In this document: piece by piece, positions 16,141-25,070 of the stretch
Layout of the letters: the number at the start of each line of letters is the position of its first letter
Position numbering within the stretch: position 1 is the first letter of the stretch
Assembly (NCBI RefSeq): GCF_002198735.1
Contig: NZ_MWLO01000119.1
Coordinates: forward strand, 1 to 56,229
Direction: 5' to 3'
Origin: Ideonella sp. A 288
GTDB lineage: Bacteria; Pseudomonadota; Gammaproteobacteria; Burkholderiales; Burkholderiaceae_C
DNA: 56,229 bases
Program-made: the position numbers and the translations under genes
Notes under the pieces: generated by a model
What the model saw: the letters and a program-made list of their open reading frames with translations, nothing else
Database searches by the model: none
Told to the model about the DNA's origin: nothing

Positions 16141-17808
16141 TCAGTTCGTGGCGCAAAGGGCGCGGGTGCACTTCAGGGTGCAGGCCCGCACGTCGTTGAC
16201 GGTGATCTTGCCGTCGCCGGTGGCGTCGCGCTTGTCGCCAGCCACAGGCACCTGGCCGATGCCGGCACGCACCGCGTTCACGTCGATCGAGTCGACATCG
16301 CGGTCGCCGTCGATGTCGCACGAGACGATCGGACGCGGCTCGCAGGCATCACCGCGGGCGTCGCCGTAGGTGTTCTCCTGGCCCGGGTTGGGCACGGCCG
16401 GGCAGTTGTCTTCGGTGTCGCAGACGCCGTCACCGTCGGTGTCGACACAGCCACCACCCGTAGAGCGCTGCAGCACGAGCAGGGCGTACGAGTTGTGCGA
16501 GGTGTTGAAGCTGTCGCCCCACGAGCCCGGGAAGCCGGTGCAGGTGAACGAGCCGTTGGCGCACTGCATGGAGATCAGCTGGTGTGCATAGTCGAAGTAC
16601 TGGCCCTTGGGCTCGCCGGCGTAGAAGCCGACCGCGCCCGCGCCGAACACGGCGGGCCGTGCGAAGGTGGCAGGTTCCTTGTTCACCTGGCGCACGTCGC
16701 ACGCAGGGGCGTTCGCGGCCGGCAGGGTGCCGAAGTCGTTCGGGCCGATGTTGCCGGCGGACGGCGGCACGCCGGCCTGACGCAGCAGTTCCATCGCCTT
16801 GAACGAACTCCACATGTAGTAGCCCATGGACTGGCCGGGCCAGAAGTTGCCGAGGTTGGACAGATCCTGCCAGCGGTAGCGGTTCTTCACCCACTGCATG
16901 TAGTTCTGGACCATCGGCGTGTTGATGTTGGCGCCGCCGAACAGCTGGATGTAGATGCCCGAGGCCGTCTGCTGCAGCGACGGAAGGTAGCCCGTCGAGG
17001 CGAACGAGTTGTAGCCGTGGCCGCGCTCGGCGCCGGTCAGGTTGAAGCAACCGGCGCGGTCCGAACCCACCGCCGCGTTCAGCTCATAGGCCGTGCGGGA
17101 GCGAGCCAGTGCCGCGTCGATGGCGGTCACGCGGGCGGCATCGGCGAACGGGTTGTCCGCGCTCTTGTTCGAGGCGTAGAACGCCTTGGCCGCGGCCAGG
17201 CCGGCCACCGCGAACTGCGTCGTGGACGAGTCTTCGCAGAACTGGTTGGTGTAGCACCAGTAGCCCTGGTTGATGGGGTTCGGGAAGCCGTTGGTGGCCT
17301 TGCGCTGGTTGGTGATCGTGCGGTCGACCAGCGCGTCCATCGCCTCCTTGATGGTCTGGTAGTTCACGTTGCCCGGGGCCAGCACGCTCTTGTCGGGGCC
17401 GCCGGTGAGCGCATAGGTCGACAGCGCGAACATCCACTGGCCGTCGCGGTAGGCGTAGAACGAGGTGTTGTTGACCCGGTCGAGGATGAAGGCGGCGGCG
17501 GTGCGCAGACGGCCCTGATCGGTGGCGTTGGCGCCGGTGTAGCCCTGCGGCGGATCGGTGGCGACACCGCTGGCGCGCTTCTCGAGCAGCGCTTCCATCG
17601 CCAGACCGTTGGCTCCGTCGGTACCCAAGGAACTGGGGTTGTTGTAGACGCCTTGCGTCGCCAGGAACTCGATGCCGCGGTTGATGGCCGTGGACACGTC
17701 CACTTCGAACGGCGTGGCGGCTTGCGCCAGCCCTGCCGTCAAGGTCAGCGCTGCACCGACAGCCGCACCGAGCAGCGATTTCTTCATGTGATTCCGGATA
17801 TTCAACAT
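16141..17808 (-). CDS. Exported alpha/alpha-toroid protein with TSP3 repeats and type I dockerin
   Basis: This is a 555-residue protein. After a signal peptide (MKKSLLGAAVGAALTLTAGL, starting at residue 8), residues about 32-445 form a prenyltransferase/squalene-oxidase-like toroid (AINRGIEFLATQG, DGQWMFALSTYALTGG, MGYYMWSSFKAMELL). Residues 451-490 are Asp-rich thrombospondin type 3-like calcium loops (DTDGDGVCDTEDNCP). The last about 59 residues are a type I dockerin with two calcium loops (DIDGDRDVDSID and DATGDGKITVND). Start ATG at 17808 has GGAGGGACC upstream. It is transcribed before the cohesin gene. Cys pairs in the toroid suggest disulfides and an extracytoplasmic location. Catalysis is not established. 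Confidence 0.87.
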   Translation of the reverse strand: MLNIRNHMKKSLLGAAVGAALTLTAGLAQAATPFEVDVSTAINRGIEFLATQGVYNNPSSLGTDGANGLAMEALLEKRASGVATDPPQGYTGANATDQGRLRTAAAFILDRVNNTSFYAYRDGQWMFALSTYALTGGPDKSVLAPGNVNYQTIKEAMDALVDRTITNQRKATNGFPNPINQGYWCYTNQFCEDSSTTQFAVAGLAAAKAFYASNKSADNPFADAARVTAIDAALARSRTAYELNAAVGSDRAGCFNLTGAERGHGYNSFASTGYLPSLQQTASGIYIQLFGGANINTPMVQNYMQWVKNRYRWQDLSNLGNFWPGQSMGYYMWSSFKAMELLRQAGVPPSAGNIGPNDFGTLPAANAPACDVRQVNKEPATFARPAVFGAGAVGFYAGEPKGQYFDYAHQLISMQCANGSFTCTGFPGSWGDSFNTSHNSYALLVLQRSTGGGCVDTDGDGVCDTEDNCPAVPNPGQENTYGDARGDACEPRPIVSCDIDGDRDVDSIDVNAVRAGIGQVPVAGDKRDATGDGKITVNDVRACTLKCTRALCATN

Positions 17809-18232
17809 AACGGTCCCTCCGTTGACTGGACTGAACTGGACTCTGCGGCCCCGCCCGGGTACCGCCCGACAACATTTCTGCAATGTGTGTCGGCCTGTAG
17901 GCACTGTGCCCCCGACCCCCTGCGATGACAAGTGACCGCCGGGCTGAACCGGGCACTTTCACCCCCTTGTCCGTGGGGGAGATGCCGCGGTACACCGATC
18001 CACCCCCTTGGATCGGGGGTCAGGAGGTCTGGACAGAACTTCGGGACAGGTCGATTTGGGCGGGGCCGTGCTGGCATGTCCCGGCCCCGGTCGACGTCCC
18101 GGGTCGACCGGGCCGCCGCGGTGTCATGGAGGCCTTGTGTTTCTTGACCAGAATCAAGCCCCGGGGCCCGGTCGGAGCGCAGACTTCGCCCCACCACCTG
18201 CCAATGCCCCAATATGGGGCGGCTTTCAGTCC
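17809..18232. promoter_or_regulatory. Divergent regulatory region between the toroid-dockerin gene and dnr
   Basis: This is a 424-base intergenic region without a supported gene. Besides the Fnr-type box at 18144-18157 it contains two copies of CACCCCCTTG (17960-17969 and 18001-18010), a CGATCC/GGATCG inverted repeat (17996-18001 with 18010-18015), and an imperfect ACTGG/ACTGA tandem (17824-17842) just upstream of the minus-strand ribosome binding site. The roles of the last three are unknown. Confidence 0.45.
18144..18157 (+). promoter_or_regulatory. Fnr/DNR box upstream of dnr
   Basis: TTGAC-CAGA-ATCAA closely matches the Fnr/DNR consensus TTGAT-N4-ATCAA. Its centre is about 82 bases before the dnr ATG, similar to the spacing at napA and nirS. 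This suggests that the regulator gene is itself controlled by an Fnr-family protein, possibly by its own product. Confidence 0.75.
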
Positions 18233-18931
18233 ATGGACACCCGCCAATTCGACCTGCCGCGCTACCTGTCGGTGCTGCCGCTGTTCAACGAGCTGAGCCC
18301 GACCGAGCTCGAGCGGCTGGCCCATGGCTGCCAGCTGCGCCGGCTGGCGCGCGGCGACATGGTGTTCCACGTCGGACAGCCCTGCGAGGAGTTCCACGTC
18401 GTGGTCATCGGCCAGGTCAAGCTGTTTGCCATCTCACCGGCCGGGCAGGAAAAGGTGATCGAGCTGGTCGGCCCGGGCAACAGCTTCGCCGAAGCGCTGA
18501 TGTTCACCGGCCGGCCCTACATCGTGAACGCCCAGGCGCTGACCGATTCGCTGCTGCTGTCGGTGCGCAAGCAGGCGGTGCTCGACGAGATCGAGCGCGA
18601 GCCCAAGTTCGCGCTGCGCATGCTGGCGGGCATCTCGCGCCGCCTGCACGGGCTGGTGCACGACGTGGAGGCCTATGCGCTGCACAGCGGCATGCAGCGG
18701 GTCATCGGCTACCTGCTGCGCGAGCAGGAGATGGAGGACGGCAGCGCCGTCGAATCGGTGACCGTGTCGCTGCCGGTCAGCAAGGCCACCGTCGCCTCGC
18801 GCCTGTCGCTCACGCCCGAGTACTTCTCGCGCGTGCTGCACGAACTGGAAGCGGCCGGCCTGATCGAGATCGACAAGCGCGACATCCGCATCCTCGACGT
18901 GCGCCGGCTGGCGAAGTACCAGCCCCAGTGA
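18233..18931 (+). CDS. dnr: Crp/Fnr-family transcriptional regulator (DNR-type)
   Basis: This 232-residue protein has an N-terminal cyclic-nucleotide-binding-like sensor domain (about 15-130: RGDMVFHVGQPCEEFHVVVI, NSFAEALMF), a long dimer helix, and a C-terminal winged helix-turn-helix (SKATVASRLSLTPEYFSRVL, about 183-202). It lacks the four-cysteine cluster of true FNR, which places it with the DNR/NnrR/Dnr-type NO-responsive regulators, some of which bind heme. The location beside nap, nir and nor, and the Fnr-type boxes before those operons, support a role as the denitrification regulator. I use ATG 18233 as the start, since the extended frame upstream is unlike protein and contains the Fnr box. 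Confidence 0.85.
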   Translation: MDTRQFDLPRYLSVLPLFNELSPTELERLAHGCQLRRLARGDMVFHVGQPCEEFHVVVIGQVKLFAISPAGQEKVIELVGPGNSFAEALMFTGRPYIVNAQALTDSLLLSVRKQAVLDEIEREPKFALRMLAGISRRLHGLVHDVEAYALHSGMQRVIGYLLREQEMEDGSAVESVTVSLPVSKATVASRLSLTPEYFSRVLHELEAAGLIEIDKRDIRILDVRRLAKYQPQ

Positions 18932-18941
18932 GCAACCATCG

Positions 18942-18961
18942 ACGGCGCCGCCGGGCGCCGT
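18942..18961. terminator. Hairpin between convergent dnr and napC
   Basis: ACGGCGCC (18942-18949) and GGCGCCGT (18954-18961) form a perfect 8-bp stem with a GCCG loop in the 37-base gap between two convergent genes. There is no T-run, so it may act as a bidirectional barrier rather than a classic terminator. Confidence 0.5.
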
Positions 18962-18968
18962 GGCCGGG

Positions 18969-19697
18969 TCACCGCGAGGCGGCGGCCTGGGCTGCCACGG
19001 CGCTGGATGCGGCCGGCGCGGCGGTGTGCGGCGCCGTGGCCAAGGGCTCGGGCGCGGCGCCTGCCGCCGGATTCGGCTCCGCGGCGCCGACCTTCGGCGC
19101 GCCGATGTGCTGCTCGATCGGCGGCAGGGTGTGGGCGATGCCCTTGTGGCAGTCGATGCAGGTCTGCCCTTCGTTGAAGGCCACCTGGTGCCGCGTGGCG
19201 GCGCGCCGGTTCTGCTCGGCGTAGTCCATGTAGGTGTAGTTGTGGCAGTTGCGGCATTCCTGGCTGTCGTTGGCCTTCATGCGGTCCCACTCGTGCTGGG
19301 CCAGCACCGCGCGCTTGGCATTGAACTTCTCCGGCGTGTCGATCGAGCCCAGCAGCTTGTGCCAGACCTCGTTGCTCGCCTGGATCTTGCGGACCATCTT
19401 GGGGCCCCACTCGCGCGGCACGTGGCAGTCGGGGCAGGTGGCGCGCACGCCGGTGCGGTTCTGGTAGTGGATGGTGTTGCGGTACTCGACGAAGACGTTC
19501 TCCTGCATCTCGTGGCACGAGATGCAGAAGGCCTCGCGGTTGGTCCATTCCATCGCGGTGTGGAAGCCGCCCCAGAACAGGATGCCCAGCACGAAGAACA
19601 GGCCCGCGGTGCCCGAGGCCAGGCCCCAGGCCCAGGCCACCAGGCTGCGCTTGCGGCCCGCGGCGGCGCGGGGGGTGTCGATCTTGTCGTCGGCCAT
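18969..19697 (-). CDS. napC: NapC/NirT-family tetraheme c-type cytochrome
   Basis: This 242-residue membrane-anchored cytochrome passes electrons from quinol to the periplasmic NapAB. An N-terminal transmembrane helix (about 19-45) is followed by four CXXCH heme sites: CISCH, CPDCH, CRNCH and CIDCH, the usual NapC number. A long Ala/Pro-rich tail follows the last heme, about 50 residues beyond the core, and has no recognised function. It is the last gene of the nap operon, 11 bases after napB. It coexists with NapGH, so two quinol-oxidising routes to NapA may operate. Confidence 0.95.
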   Translation of the reverse strand: MADDKIDTPRAAAGRKRSLVAWAWGLASGTAGLFFVLGILFWGGFHTAMEWTNREAFCISCHEMQENVFVEYRNTIHYQNRTGVRATCPDCHVPREWGPKMVRKIQASNEVWHKLLGSIDTPEKFNAKRAVLAQHEWDRMKANDSQECRNCHNYTYMDYAEQNRRAATRHQVAFNEGQTCIDCHKGIAHTLPPIEQHIGAPKVGAAEPNPAAGAAPEPLATAPHTAAPAASSAVAAQAAASR

Positions 19698-19708
19698 GTC
19701 GCGGTCCC

Positions 19709-20164
19709 TCACTGCAGCCCGCGGGCGCGCTGGAAGGTGTTCTCCACCAGCGGCTTGGCATCGGTCTGCGCCACGTGGCACTGGGTGCAGAAGTAGCGTC
19801 GTGGGCTGATGTTGTCGAGTTCCTGGCCCTCGCGGGTGCGGAAGTGCGTGACGCTCACCTTGGTGGCCCCGCTGGCGCGGGTCTTCTGCCAGGCGTGGCA
19901 GTCCATGCACTTGTTGAAGTTGAGGGTGATCTGGTAGTTGGCCACGGCGTGCGGCACCAGCGGCGGCTGCTGCACGAAATCTCGGTCGGACACCGCGTGG
20001 TCGCGCTCCTGGTGCGAGGCCGAGGGCAGGTTGTCCTGCGTCAGCGGCGTGCCGCCGCGCAGGCCCTGCAGCTTGACCGGCGCGTCGGCCGCCTGTGCCA
20101 TCTGGGCGCCGAGCAGCACGAGGCCGCCGGCGAGCACGAGCTTGAGAAGGGTCTGGAATCTCAT
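19709..20164 (-). CDS. napB: Periplasmic nitrate reductase diheme subunit NapB
   Basis: This 151-residue protein has a signal peptide ([20 protein letters not shown], cleavage after AQA) and two heme c motifs, CMDCH and CTQCH, as expected for NapB, the electron-transfer partner of NapA. The conserved histidine-containing segments PPLVPH and VTHFRTREG supply likely distal ligands. The gene begins 2 bases after the napH stop and lies upstream of napC. Confidence 0.96.
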   Translation of the reverse strand: MRFQTLLKLVLAGGLVLLGAQMAQAADAPVKLQGLRGGTPLTQDNLPSASHQERDHAVSDRDFVQQPPLVPHAVANYQITLNFNKCMDCHAWQKTRASGATKVSVTHFRTREGQELDNISPRRYFCTQCHVAQTDAKPLVENTFQRARGLQ

Positions 20165-20166
20165 GG

Positions 20167-21090
20167 TCAATCCCTCAGCGTCTCGAAACGGTGGGTGGTG
20201 GTGAAGACATCGGTGGCGCAGACGTCGATGCAGCGGCCACAGTTGGTGCAGTTGCGGTCGGTGATCACCGGCCCGGCGCCGCCCTTGCCCTTGAGCGGCC
20301 CCACGATGACCTGGGGCTCGGGGCACACGGCGTAGCAATCGGCGCAGTCGTTGCAGCGGCTGCTGTGCCGGGCCGATACGCGCAGCAGGCTCTTGTGGCC
20401 GACCAGCGCGTAGGCCGCGCCCACCGGGCAGACATGGCCGCACCAGCCGCGCGGGGCGATCAGCAGGTCGAACAGGAACACCGCCGCCGCGGCGCCCCAG
20501 GCCACGGTGCCGCCGAAGATCAGCGCGCGCTGGGTCATCGACACCGGGTTGACGAGTTCCCAGGCGGCCTGGCCGCTGAGCGCCGAGGCCAGCAGCACCG
20601 CGCCGAGCAGCCAGTAGCGCAAAGCGCCGTGCGGCGCGCGGCCGCCGCCCAGGCGCAGCCGACGGCGCAGCCAGGCCGCGCCGTCGGTGACCACGTTGAC
20701 CGGGCACACCCAGCTGCAGAACACCCGCCCGCCCACCACGGCATAGAAGGCCACCACGATCGCCGCGCCGAGCAGCGCGCTGGTTTCGGGCCAGTGGCGC
20801 GTGGCCAGCACCTGGGCCAGCGCGAAGGGGTCGGTCAGCGGCAGCACACCCAGCGTCAGGCTCGACGACAGGTTGCCCTTCACCACCCACACGCCGGCCA
20901 GCGGCCCGAGCAGGAACAGGCCCATGATGGCCAGTTGCGACAGCCGCCGCAGCACCAGCCAGCGGTGGGCGCCCCACCAGCCCTTGGCCAGCCGGGCCGC
21001 CTGGCCCGGGGCCGGCGCGGCGTTTGCGCGGGCCACGGCCGGCGATGGGCTGGCGGTGCCGAGGCCGGCGGTCGTCGGGCCGGGCGTCAT
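20167..21090 (-). CDS. napH: NapH quinol dehydrogenase membrane subunit
   Basis: This 307-residue protein has about four transmembrane helices, two membrane-side CX3CP motifs (CSWVCP and CGHVCP), and C-terminal ferredoxin cysteines ([23 protein letters not shown]) for two 4Fe-4S clusters. NapH works with NapG to move electrons from quinol toward NapA. The start ATG overlaps the napG stop by 4 nt, which fits a NapGH complex. A Pro/Ala-rich N-terminal extension of about 35 residues precedes the first helix. Confidence 0.94.
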   Translation of the reverse strand: MTPGPTTAGLGTASPSPAVARANAAPAPGQAARLAKGWWGAHRWLVLRRLSQLAIMGLFLLGPLAGVWVVKGNLSSSLTLGVLPLTDPFALAQVLATRHWPETSALLGAAIVVAFYAVVGGRVFCSWVCPVNVVTDGAAWLRRRLRLGGGRAPHGALRYWLLGAVLLASALSGQAAWELVNPVSMTQRALIFGGTVAWGAAAAVFLFDLLIAPRGWCGHVCPVGAAYALVGHKSLLRVSARHSSRCNDCADCYAVCPEPQVIVGPLKGKGGAGPVITDRNCTNCGRCIDVCATDVFTTTHRFETLRD

Positions 21091-21908
21091 TTCGCGGCCC
21101 TCGCGGCATTGGCCGACGCGGCGCCCGCCGGGTCATAGGCCGGGCGGCCCGAGCGCAGCGGTGCCAGGTCCCCCGGCACCGGTTGCGCCGGCAGGTTCTG
21201 CACCGGCAGGTCGAAGCTGGGCCGCCCGGCGCGGCTGGCCTTGTCCCAGCCCTTGCGGTAGTGGTGGCCGAGTTCGCCGCGGGCCAGGGCCATCGGCAGC
21301 ACCTTGATCGCGGCCTTCTCGAGCACGCAGCTCTTCTCGCACTTGCCGCAGCCGGTGCAGGCGTCGGCGTGCACCACGGGCAGGAACATCGCGTGGCGGT
21401 CGCTGCGCGGGTTGTTGATCTTGTCGAGCGAGATGGCTTTGTCGATCAGCGGGCAGACGCGGTAGCACACGTCGCAGCGCAGGCCGAGGAAGTTCAGGCA
21501 GTTGTCCTGGTCGGCCAGCACGGCCACGCCCATGCGCGCGTCATTGATGTCGGTGAGCGCGTGGTCCAGCGCGCCGGTGGGGCAGGCCTTCACGCACGGG
21601 ATGTCCTCGCACATCTCGCACGGGATGTCGCGGGCCTCGAACCACGGCGTGCCGATGGCCACGTCGCGGGCGATGCCCTCGCCCCAGGTGCTGAGCTTCA
21701 GGTTCTTCGGCGGGCAGTCGCGCACGCACAGGCCGCAGCGGATGCAGGCGCCCAGGAAGCGCTCCTCGGCGATCGCGCCCGGCGGCCGAAGTGCCTGCGC
21801 CGGCCGCGCCGTGGCCGCGCGCCCCAGCAGCACCGCCCCGCCGGCGATGAGCCCGGCGGTGGTGGCACTGGCGGCACCTTGCAGCACCGTGCGGCGGGAG
21901 AGGTCCAC
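21087..21908 (-). CDS. napG: NapG ferredoxin-type protein
   Basis: This 273-residue periplasmic protein begins with a Tat-type signal ([12 protein letters not shown]) and has four cysteine groups for 4Fe-4S clusters: [43 protein letters not shown] and [11 protein letters not shown]. It forms the electron relay with NapH. I chose the GTG at 21908, 17 bases after the napA stop, because GGAGCG lies upstream and the Tat motif begins immediately after. The C-terminal 60 residues are an extended, less conserved tail. Confidence 0.94.
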   Translation of the reverse strand: MDLSRRTVLQGAASATTAGLIAGGAVLLGRAATARPAQALRPPGAIAEERFLGACIRCGLCVRDCPPKNLKLSTWGEGIARDVAIGTPWFEARDIPCEMCEDIPCVKACPTGALDHALTDINDARMGVAVLADQDNCLNFLGLRCDVCYRVCPLIDKAISLDKINNPRSDRHAMFLPVVHADACTGCGKCEKSCVLEKAAIKVLPMALARGELGHHYRKGWDKASRAGRPSFDLPVQNLPAQPVPGDLAPLRSGRPAYDPAGAASANAARAAK

Positions 21909-21925
21909 GTGGCGCTCCGGCGGGA

Positions 21926-24490
21926 TCAGGTGCGCGTGACCTTGACCGCGCACTTCTTGAAGTCGGTTTCCTTCGAGATCGGGCAGGTGGCGTCGAGCGT
22001 CAGCCGGTTGATCAGCCGGCCTTCGTCGAAGAAGGGCACGAAGATCAGCCCGCGCGGCACCTTGTTGCGGCCCTTGGTCTCGACCTGCGCGAGGATCTCG
22101 CCTCGGCGCGAGGCCACCTTGATCTGCATGCCGCGCTGGATGCCGCGCGCCTTGGCGTCGTCGGGGTGCATGAAGACCACGGCCTCGGGCACGGCACGGT
22201 GCAGTTCGGGCACGCGGCGCGTCATCGAGCCGGTGTGCCAGTGCTCGAGCACGCGCCCGGTGCACAGCCACAGGTCGTAGTCCTTGTCCGGCGCCTCTGC
22301 AGCGGGCTGGTAGGGCAGCGCGAAGATGTTGGCCTTGCCGTCCTTGTGGCCGTAGAAGCGCACGCCCTCGCCCTTCTTCACGTAGGGGTCGTAGCCTTCG
22401 CGGAAGCGCCACAGCGTCTCCTTGCCGTCCACCACGGGCCAGCGCAGGCCGCGCACCTCGTGGTAGACGTCGAAGGCGGCCAGGTCGTGGCCATGGCCGC
22501 GGCCGAACTCGGCATATTCCTCGAACAGGCCCTTGTGCACGTAGAAGCCGAAGGCCTTCGATTCGTCGTTGCTGTAGCCCGGGATGTACTTGGCGTTCAC
22601 CTTGGTCAGGTCGGCCAACGGGTACTTGTCGACCTTGCCGTTCTTGTAGAGCACGTCGAACAGCGTCTTGCCCTTGAGCTCGGGCTTCTTGGCCACCAGC
22701 TCGGCGGGCCACACCTCGTCCACCTTGAAGCGCCGGGCGAACTCCATGAACTGCCACAGGTCGGACCGGGACTGGCCCGGCGCGCTGACCTGCTGGCGCC
22801 AGAACTGCGTGCGGCGCTCGGCGTTGCCGAAGGCACCTTCCTTCTCGACCCACATCGCCGACGGCAGGATCAGGTCGGCCGCCATCGCACTGACGGTGGG
22901 GTAGGCGTCGCTGACCACGATGAAGGTGGCCGGGTTGCGCCAGCCGGGCCAGATCTCGCCATTGACGTTGGGCCCGGCCTGCATGTTGTTGGTGGTGCTG
23001 GTCCAGTAGCACTTGAGCTTGCCGTCCTTCAGCGCGCGGCTCTGGGCCACCGCGTGCAGGCCGATCTTGTCGGGGATGGTGCCGTCGGGCAGGCCCCAGA
23101 TGGCTTCGGTGAGCTTGCGGTGCTCGGGGTTGGTCACCACCATGTCGGCCGGCAGGCGGTGGGCGAAGGTGCCCACCTCGCGCGCGGTGCCGCAGGCGCT
23201 GGGCTGCCCGGTCAGCGAGAACGGGCTGTTGCCCGGCTGGCTGATCTTGCCGGTGAGCAGGTGGATGTTGTAGACCATGTTGTTGGCCCAGGTGCCGCGC
23301 GTGTGCTGGTTGAAGCCCATCGTCCACAGCGACATCACCTTGACCTTCGGGTCGGCGTACAGCTTGGCCAGTTCTTCCAGTTGCTTGACCGGCACGCCGG
23401 AGAGCTTGCTCACCTTCTCGGCGGTGTAGTCGGCGACGAACTTGGCGTACTCGTCGAAAGTGATCGGCGTGGAGTCGTTCGGGTTGCCCTTCGGTCTACC
23501 GTCGGGCCCCGCGTAGCCATTGCTCTTGGCGTCCTTCTCGAGCGCATGCGCAGGGCGCAGGCCGTAGCCGATGTCGTCGGCGCCCTTCTTGAAGTTGATG
23601 TTCTTCTTGACGAACTCGGTGTCGACCTTCTTGTTCGCAATGATGTAGTGCGCGATGTAGTTCAGGATCGCCAGGTCGGTCTGCGGCGAGAAGATCATGC
23701 CGCTGTCGGCGAGGTCGAAGCTGCGGTGCTCGAAGGTCGACAGCACCATCACCTTGACGTGCGGGTTCGACAGCTTGCGATCGGTGATGCGGCTCCACAG
23801 CACCGGGTGCATCTCGGCCATGTTGCTGCCCCACAGCACGAAGCAGTCGGCCTGCTCGATGTCGTCGTAGCAGCCCATCGGCTCGTCGATGCCGAAGGTG
23901 CGCATGAAGCCGGTCACCGCGCTGGCCATGCAGTGGCGCGCGTTGGGGTCGAGGTTGTTCGAGCGGAAGCCCGCCTTCCACAGCTTGGCGGCGGCATAGC
24001 CCTCGAACACCGTCCACTGGCCCGAGCCGAACATGCCCACGCCGGCCGGGCCGTCGGTCTTCAGCGCCTCTTTCCACTTGCTGGCCATCAGGTCGAAGGC
24101 CTCGTCCCAGCCCACCGGCACGAACTCGCCGTTCTTGTCGTACTTGCCGTCCTTCTGGCGCATCAGCGGCGTCGTCAGGCGGTCCTTGCCGTACATGATC
24201 TTGGACAGGAAGTAGCCCTTGATGCAGTTCAGCCCGCGGTTCACCGGCGCGTCGGGGTCGCCCTGCGTGGCGACGACCTTGCCGTCCTGCACGCCGACCA
24301 TCACGGCGCAGCCCGTGCCGCAGAAGCGGCAGGGTGCCTTGTCCCAGCGCACGCCCACATCGGCGGCGGTCTTGGCCGCGCTGCCGGCTGGTGCAGCAGG
24401 GGCGGCCTGCACGACGATCGGGATGCCGGCGGCGGCCGCGGTGGCGGCCAGGGCTTGGGACTTGATGAAATCGCGGCGGTTGGCGGTCAT
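21926..24490 (-). CDS. napA: Periplasmic nitrate reductase catalytic subunit NapA
   Basis: This is an 854-residue bis-MGD molybdoenzyme reducing nitrate to nitrite in the periplasm. It carries a Tat signal ([12 protein letters not shown], residues 4-15), the N-terminal 4Fe-4S ligands C54, C57, C61 and C89 (CRFCGTGC and GLNCIKG), and the molybdenum-ligand Cys near 187 ([13 protein letters not shown]). Its length is near the usual NapA length of about 830. An Fnr/DNR box lies about 80 bases before the ATG, so napA has its own promoter downstream of napD. Export requires NapD, encoded just upstream. Confidence 0.97.
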   Translation of the reverse strand: MTANRRDFIKSQALAATAAAAGIPIVVQAAPAAPAGSAAKTAADVGVRWDKAPCRFCGTGCAVMVGVQDGKVVATQGDPDAPVNRGLNCIKGYFLSKIMYGKDRLTTPLMRQKDGKYDKNGEFVPVGWDEAFDLMASKWKEALKTDGPAGVGMFGSGQWTVFEGYAAAKLWKAGFRSNNLDPNARHCMASAVTGFMRTFGIDEPMGCYDDIEQADCFVLWGSNMAEMHPVLWSRITDRKLSNPHVKVMVLSTFEHRSFDLADSGMIFSPQTDLAILNYIAHYIIANKKVDTEFVKKNINFKKGADDIGYGLRPAHALEKDAKSNGYAGPDGRPKGNPNDSTPITFDEYAKFVADYTAEKVSKLSGVPVKQLEELAKLYADPKVKVMSLWTMGFNQHTRGTWANNMVYNIHLLTGKISQPGNSPFSLTGQPSACGTAREVGTFAHRLPADMVVTNPEHRKLTEAIWGLPDGTIPDKIGLHAVAQSRALKDGKLKCYWTSTTNNMQAGPNVNGEIWPGWRNPATFIVVSDAYPTVSAMAADLILPSAMWVEKEGAFGNAERRTQFWRQQVSAPGQSRSDLWQFMEFARRFKVDEVWPAELVAKKPELKGKTLFDVLYKNGKVDKYPLADLTKVNAKYIPGYSNDESKAFGFYVHKGLFEEYAEFGRGHGHDLAAFDVYHEVRGLRWPVVDGKETLWRFREGYDPYVKKGEGVRFYGHKDGKANIFALPYQPAAEAPDKDYDLWLCTGRVLEHWHTGSMTRRVPELHRAVPEAVVFMHPDDAKARGIQRGMQIKVASRRGEILAQVETKGRNKVPRGLIFVPFFDEGRLINRLTLDATCPISKETDFKKCAVKVTRT

Positions 24491-24562
24491 GGTGGGTTCC
24501 GTGTCCGTGGGAGGCGTTCAGGGCTGTTGCGACGATGGTGCCGGCCCGGCCCAGCGATGTCC

Positions 24563-24576
24563 TTGAACTGCTTCAA
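24563..24576 (-). promoter_or_regulatory. Fnr/DNR box upstream of napA
   Basis: TTGAA-CTGC-TTCAA is a perfect inverted repeat of the Fnr/NNR type in the 198-base gap between napD and napA. The centre is about 80 bases before the napA ATG. At the usual -41.5 position the start site would be near 24528, and CATCGT at 24532-24537 (minus strand) would be the -10. Confidence 0.75.
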
Positions 24577-24688
24577 TTCGCCGAGCGATGGGGCACCCGG
24601 GGGGCGGGCATCTCGACGGGGTCGCGTCGGTGGGCGGTCGATGCCGACCAGGTGTCGGGCCCGTGGCGGGCGCGGGCCCGGCCCGCCT

Positions 24689-25024
24689 TCAGCGCTTGGG
24701 GGCGGTGTCGTGCCGCCGGGCCAGGTCGGCCAGGCTGGAGCGCCAGTCGGTGTACTGCTCCACCGGCGTGGTCTGCGACGGCGCGTCGGGGCCGGAGTAC
24801 TCGTAGACCAGCGAGGTGTTGAGCACCTGCGGCCACAGCGCCATCTCGGCCATCGAGGCGGCCGCCGCGCGGTCGGGCGTGTCCTCGATGACGATGACGA
24901 AGCGGCCATCGGCCTGCCCCGTCGGGCGTTCGGCGATGTCCACACCGGGCAGGCGGCGCAGGGCTTGTTCAACCGTGGCCAGGTCGGCCATCCGGCAGCG
25001 CACGATCACGCCGAGGATGCTCAT
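24689..25024 (-). CDS. napD: NapD chaperone
   Basis: This 111-residue protein shows the compact ferredoxin-like fold of NapD, with MSILGVIVRCRMADLATVEQ at the N-terminus and RFVIVIEDT and VYEYSG strands. NapD binds the Tat signal of NapA and holds it in the cytoplasm until cofactor loading is complete. It ends 198 bases before napA and is preceded by a small Cys-rich protein gene with a 46-base gap. The tail after residue 90 is slightly longer than in enterobacterial NapD. Confidence 0.9.
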   Translation of the reverse strand: MSILGVIVRCRMADLATVEQALRRLPGVDIAERPTGQADGRFVIVIEDTPDRAAAASMAEMALWPQVLNTSLVYEYSGPDAPSQTTPVEQYTDWRSSLADLARRHDTAPKR

Positions 25025-25070
25025 GTCTGCCTCGTGCGCGAACGGCCTGTGCTGTCGCGCAGGGCGGCCG

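Noticed and set aside
16018-17928. 636-codon plus-strand frame opposite the toroid-dockerin gene
   Set aside because: It is antisense to a gene with signal peptide, calcium loops and dockerin, and its residue content is Arg/Val/Gly-rich without motifs.
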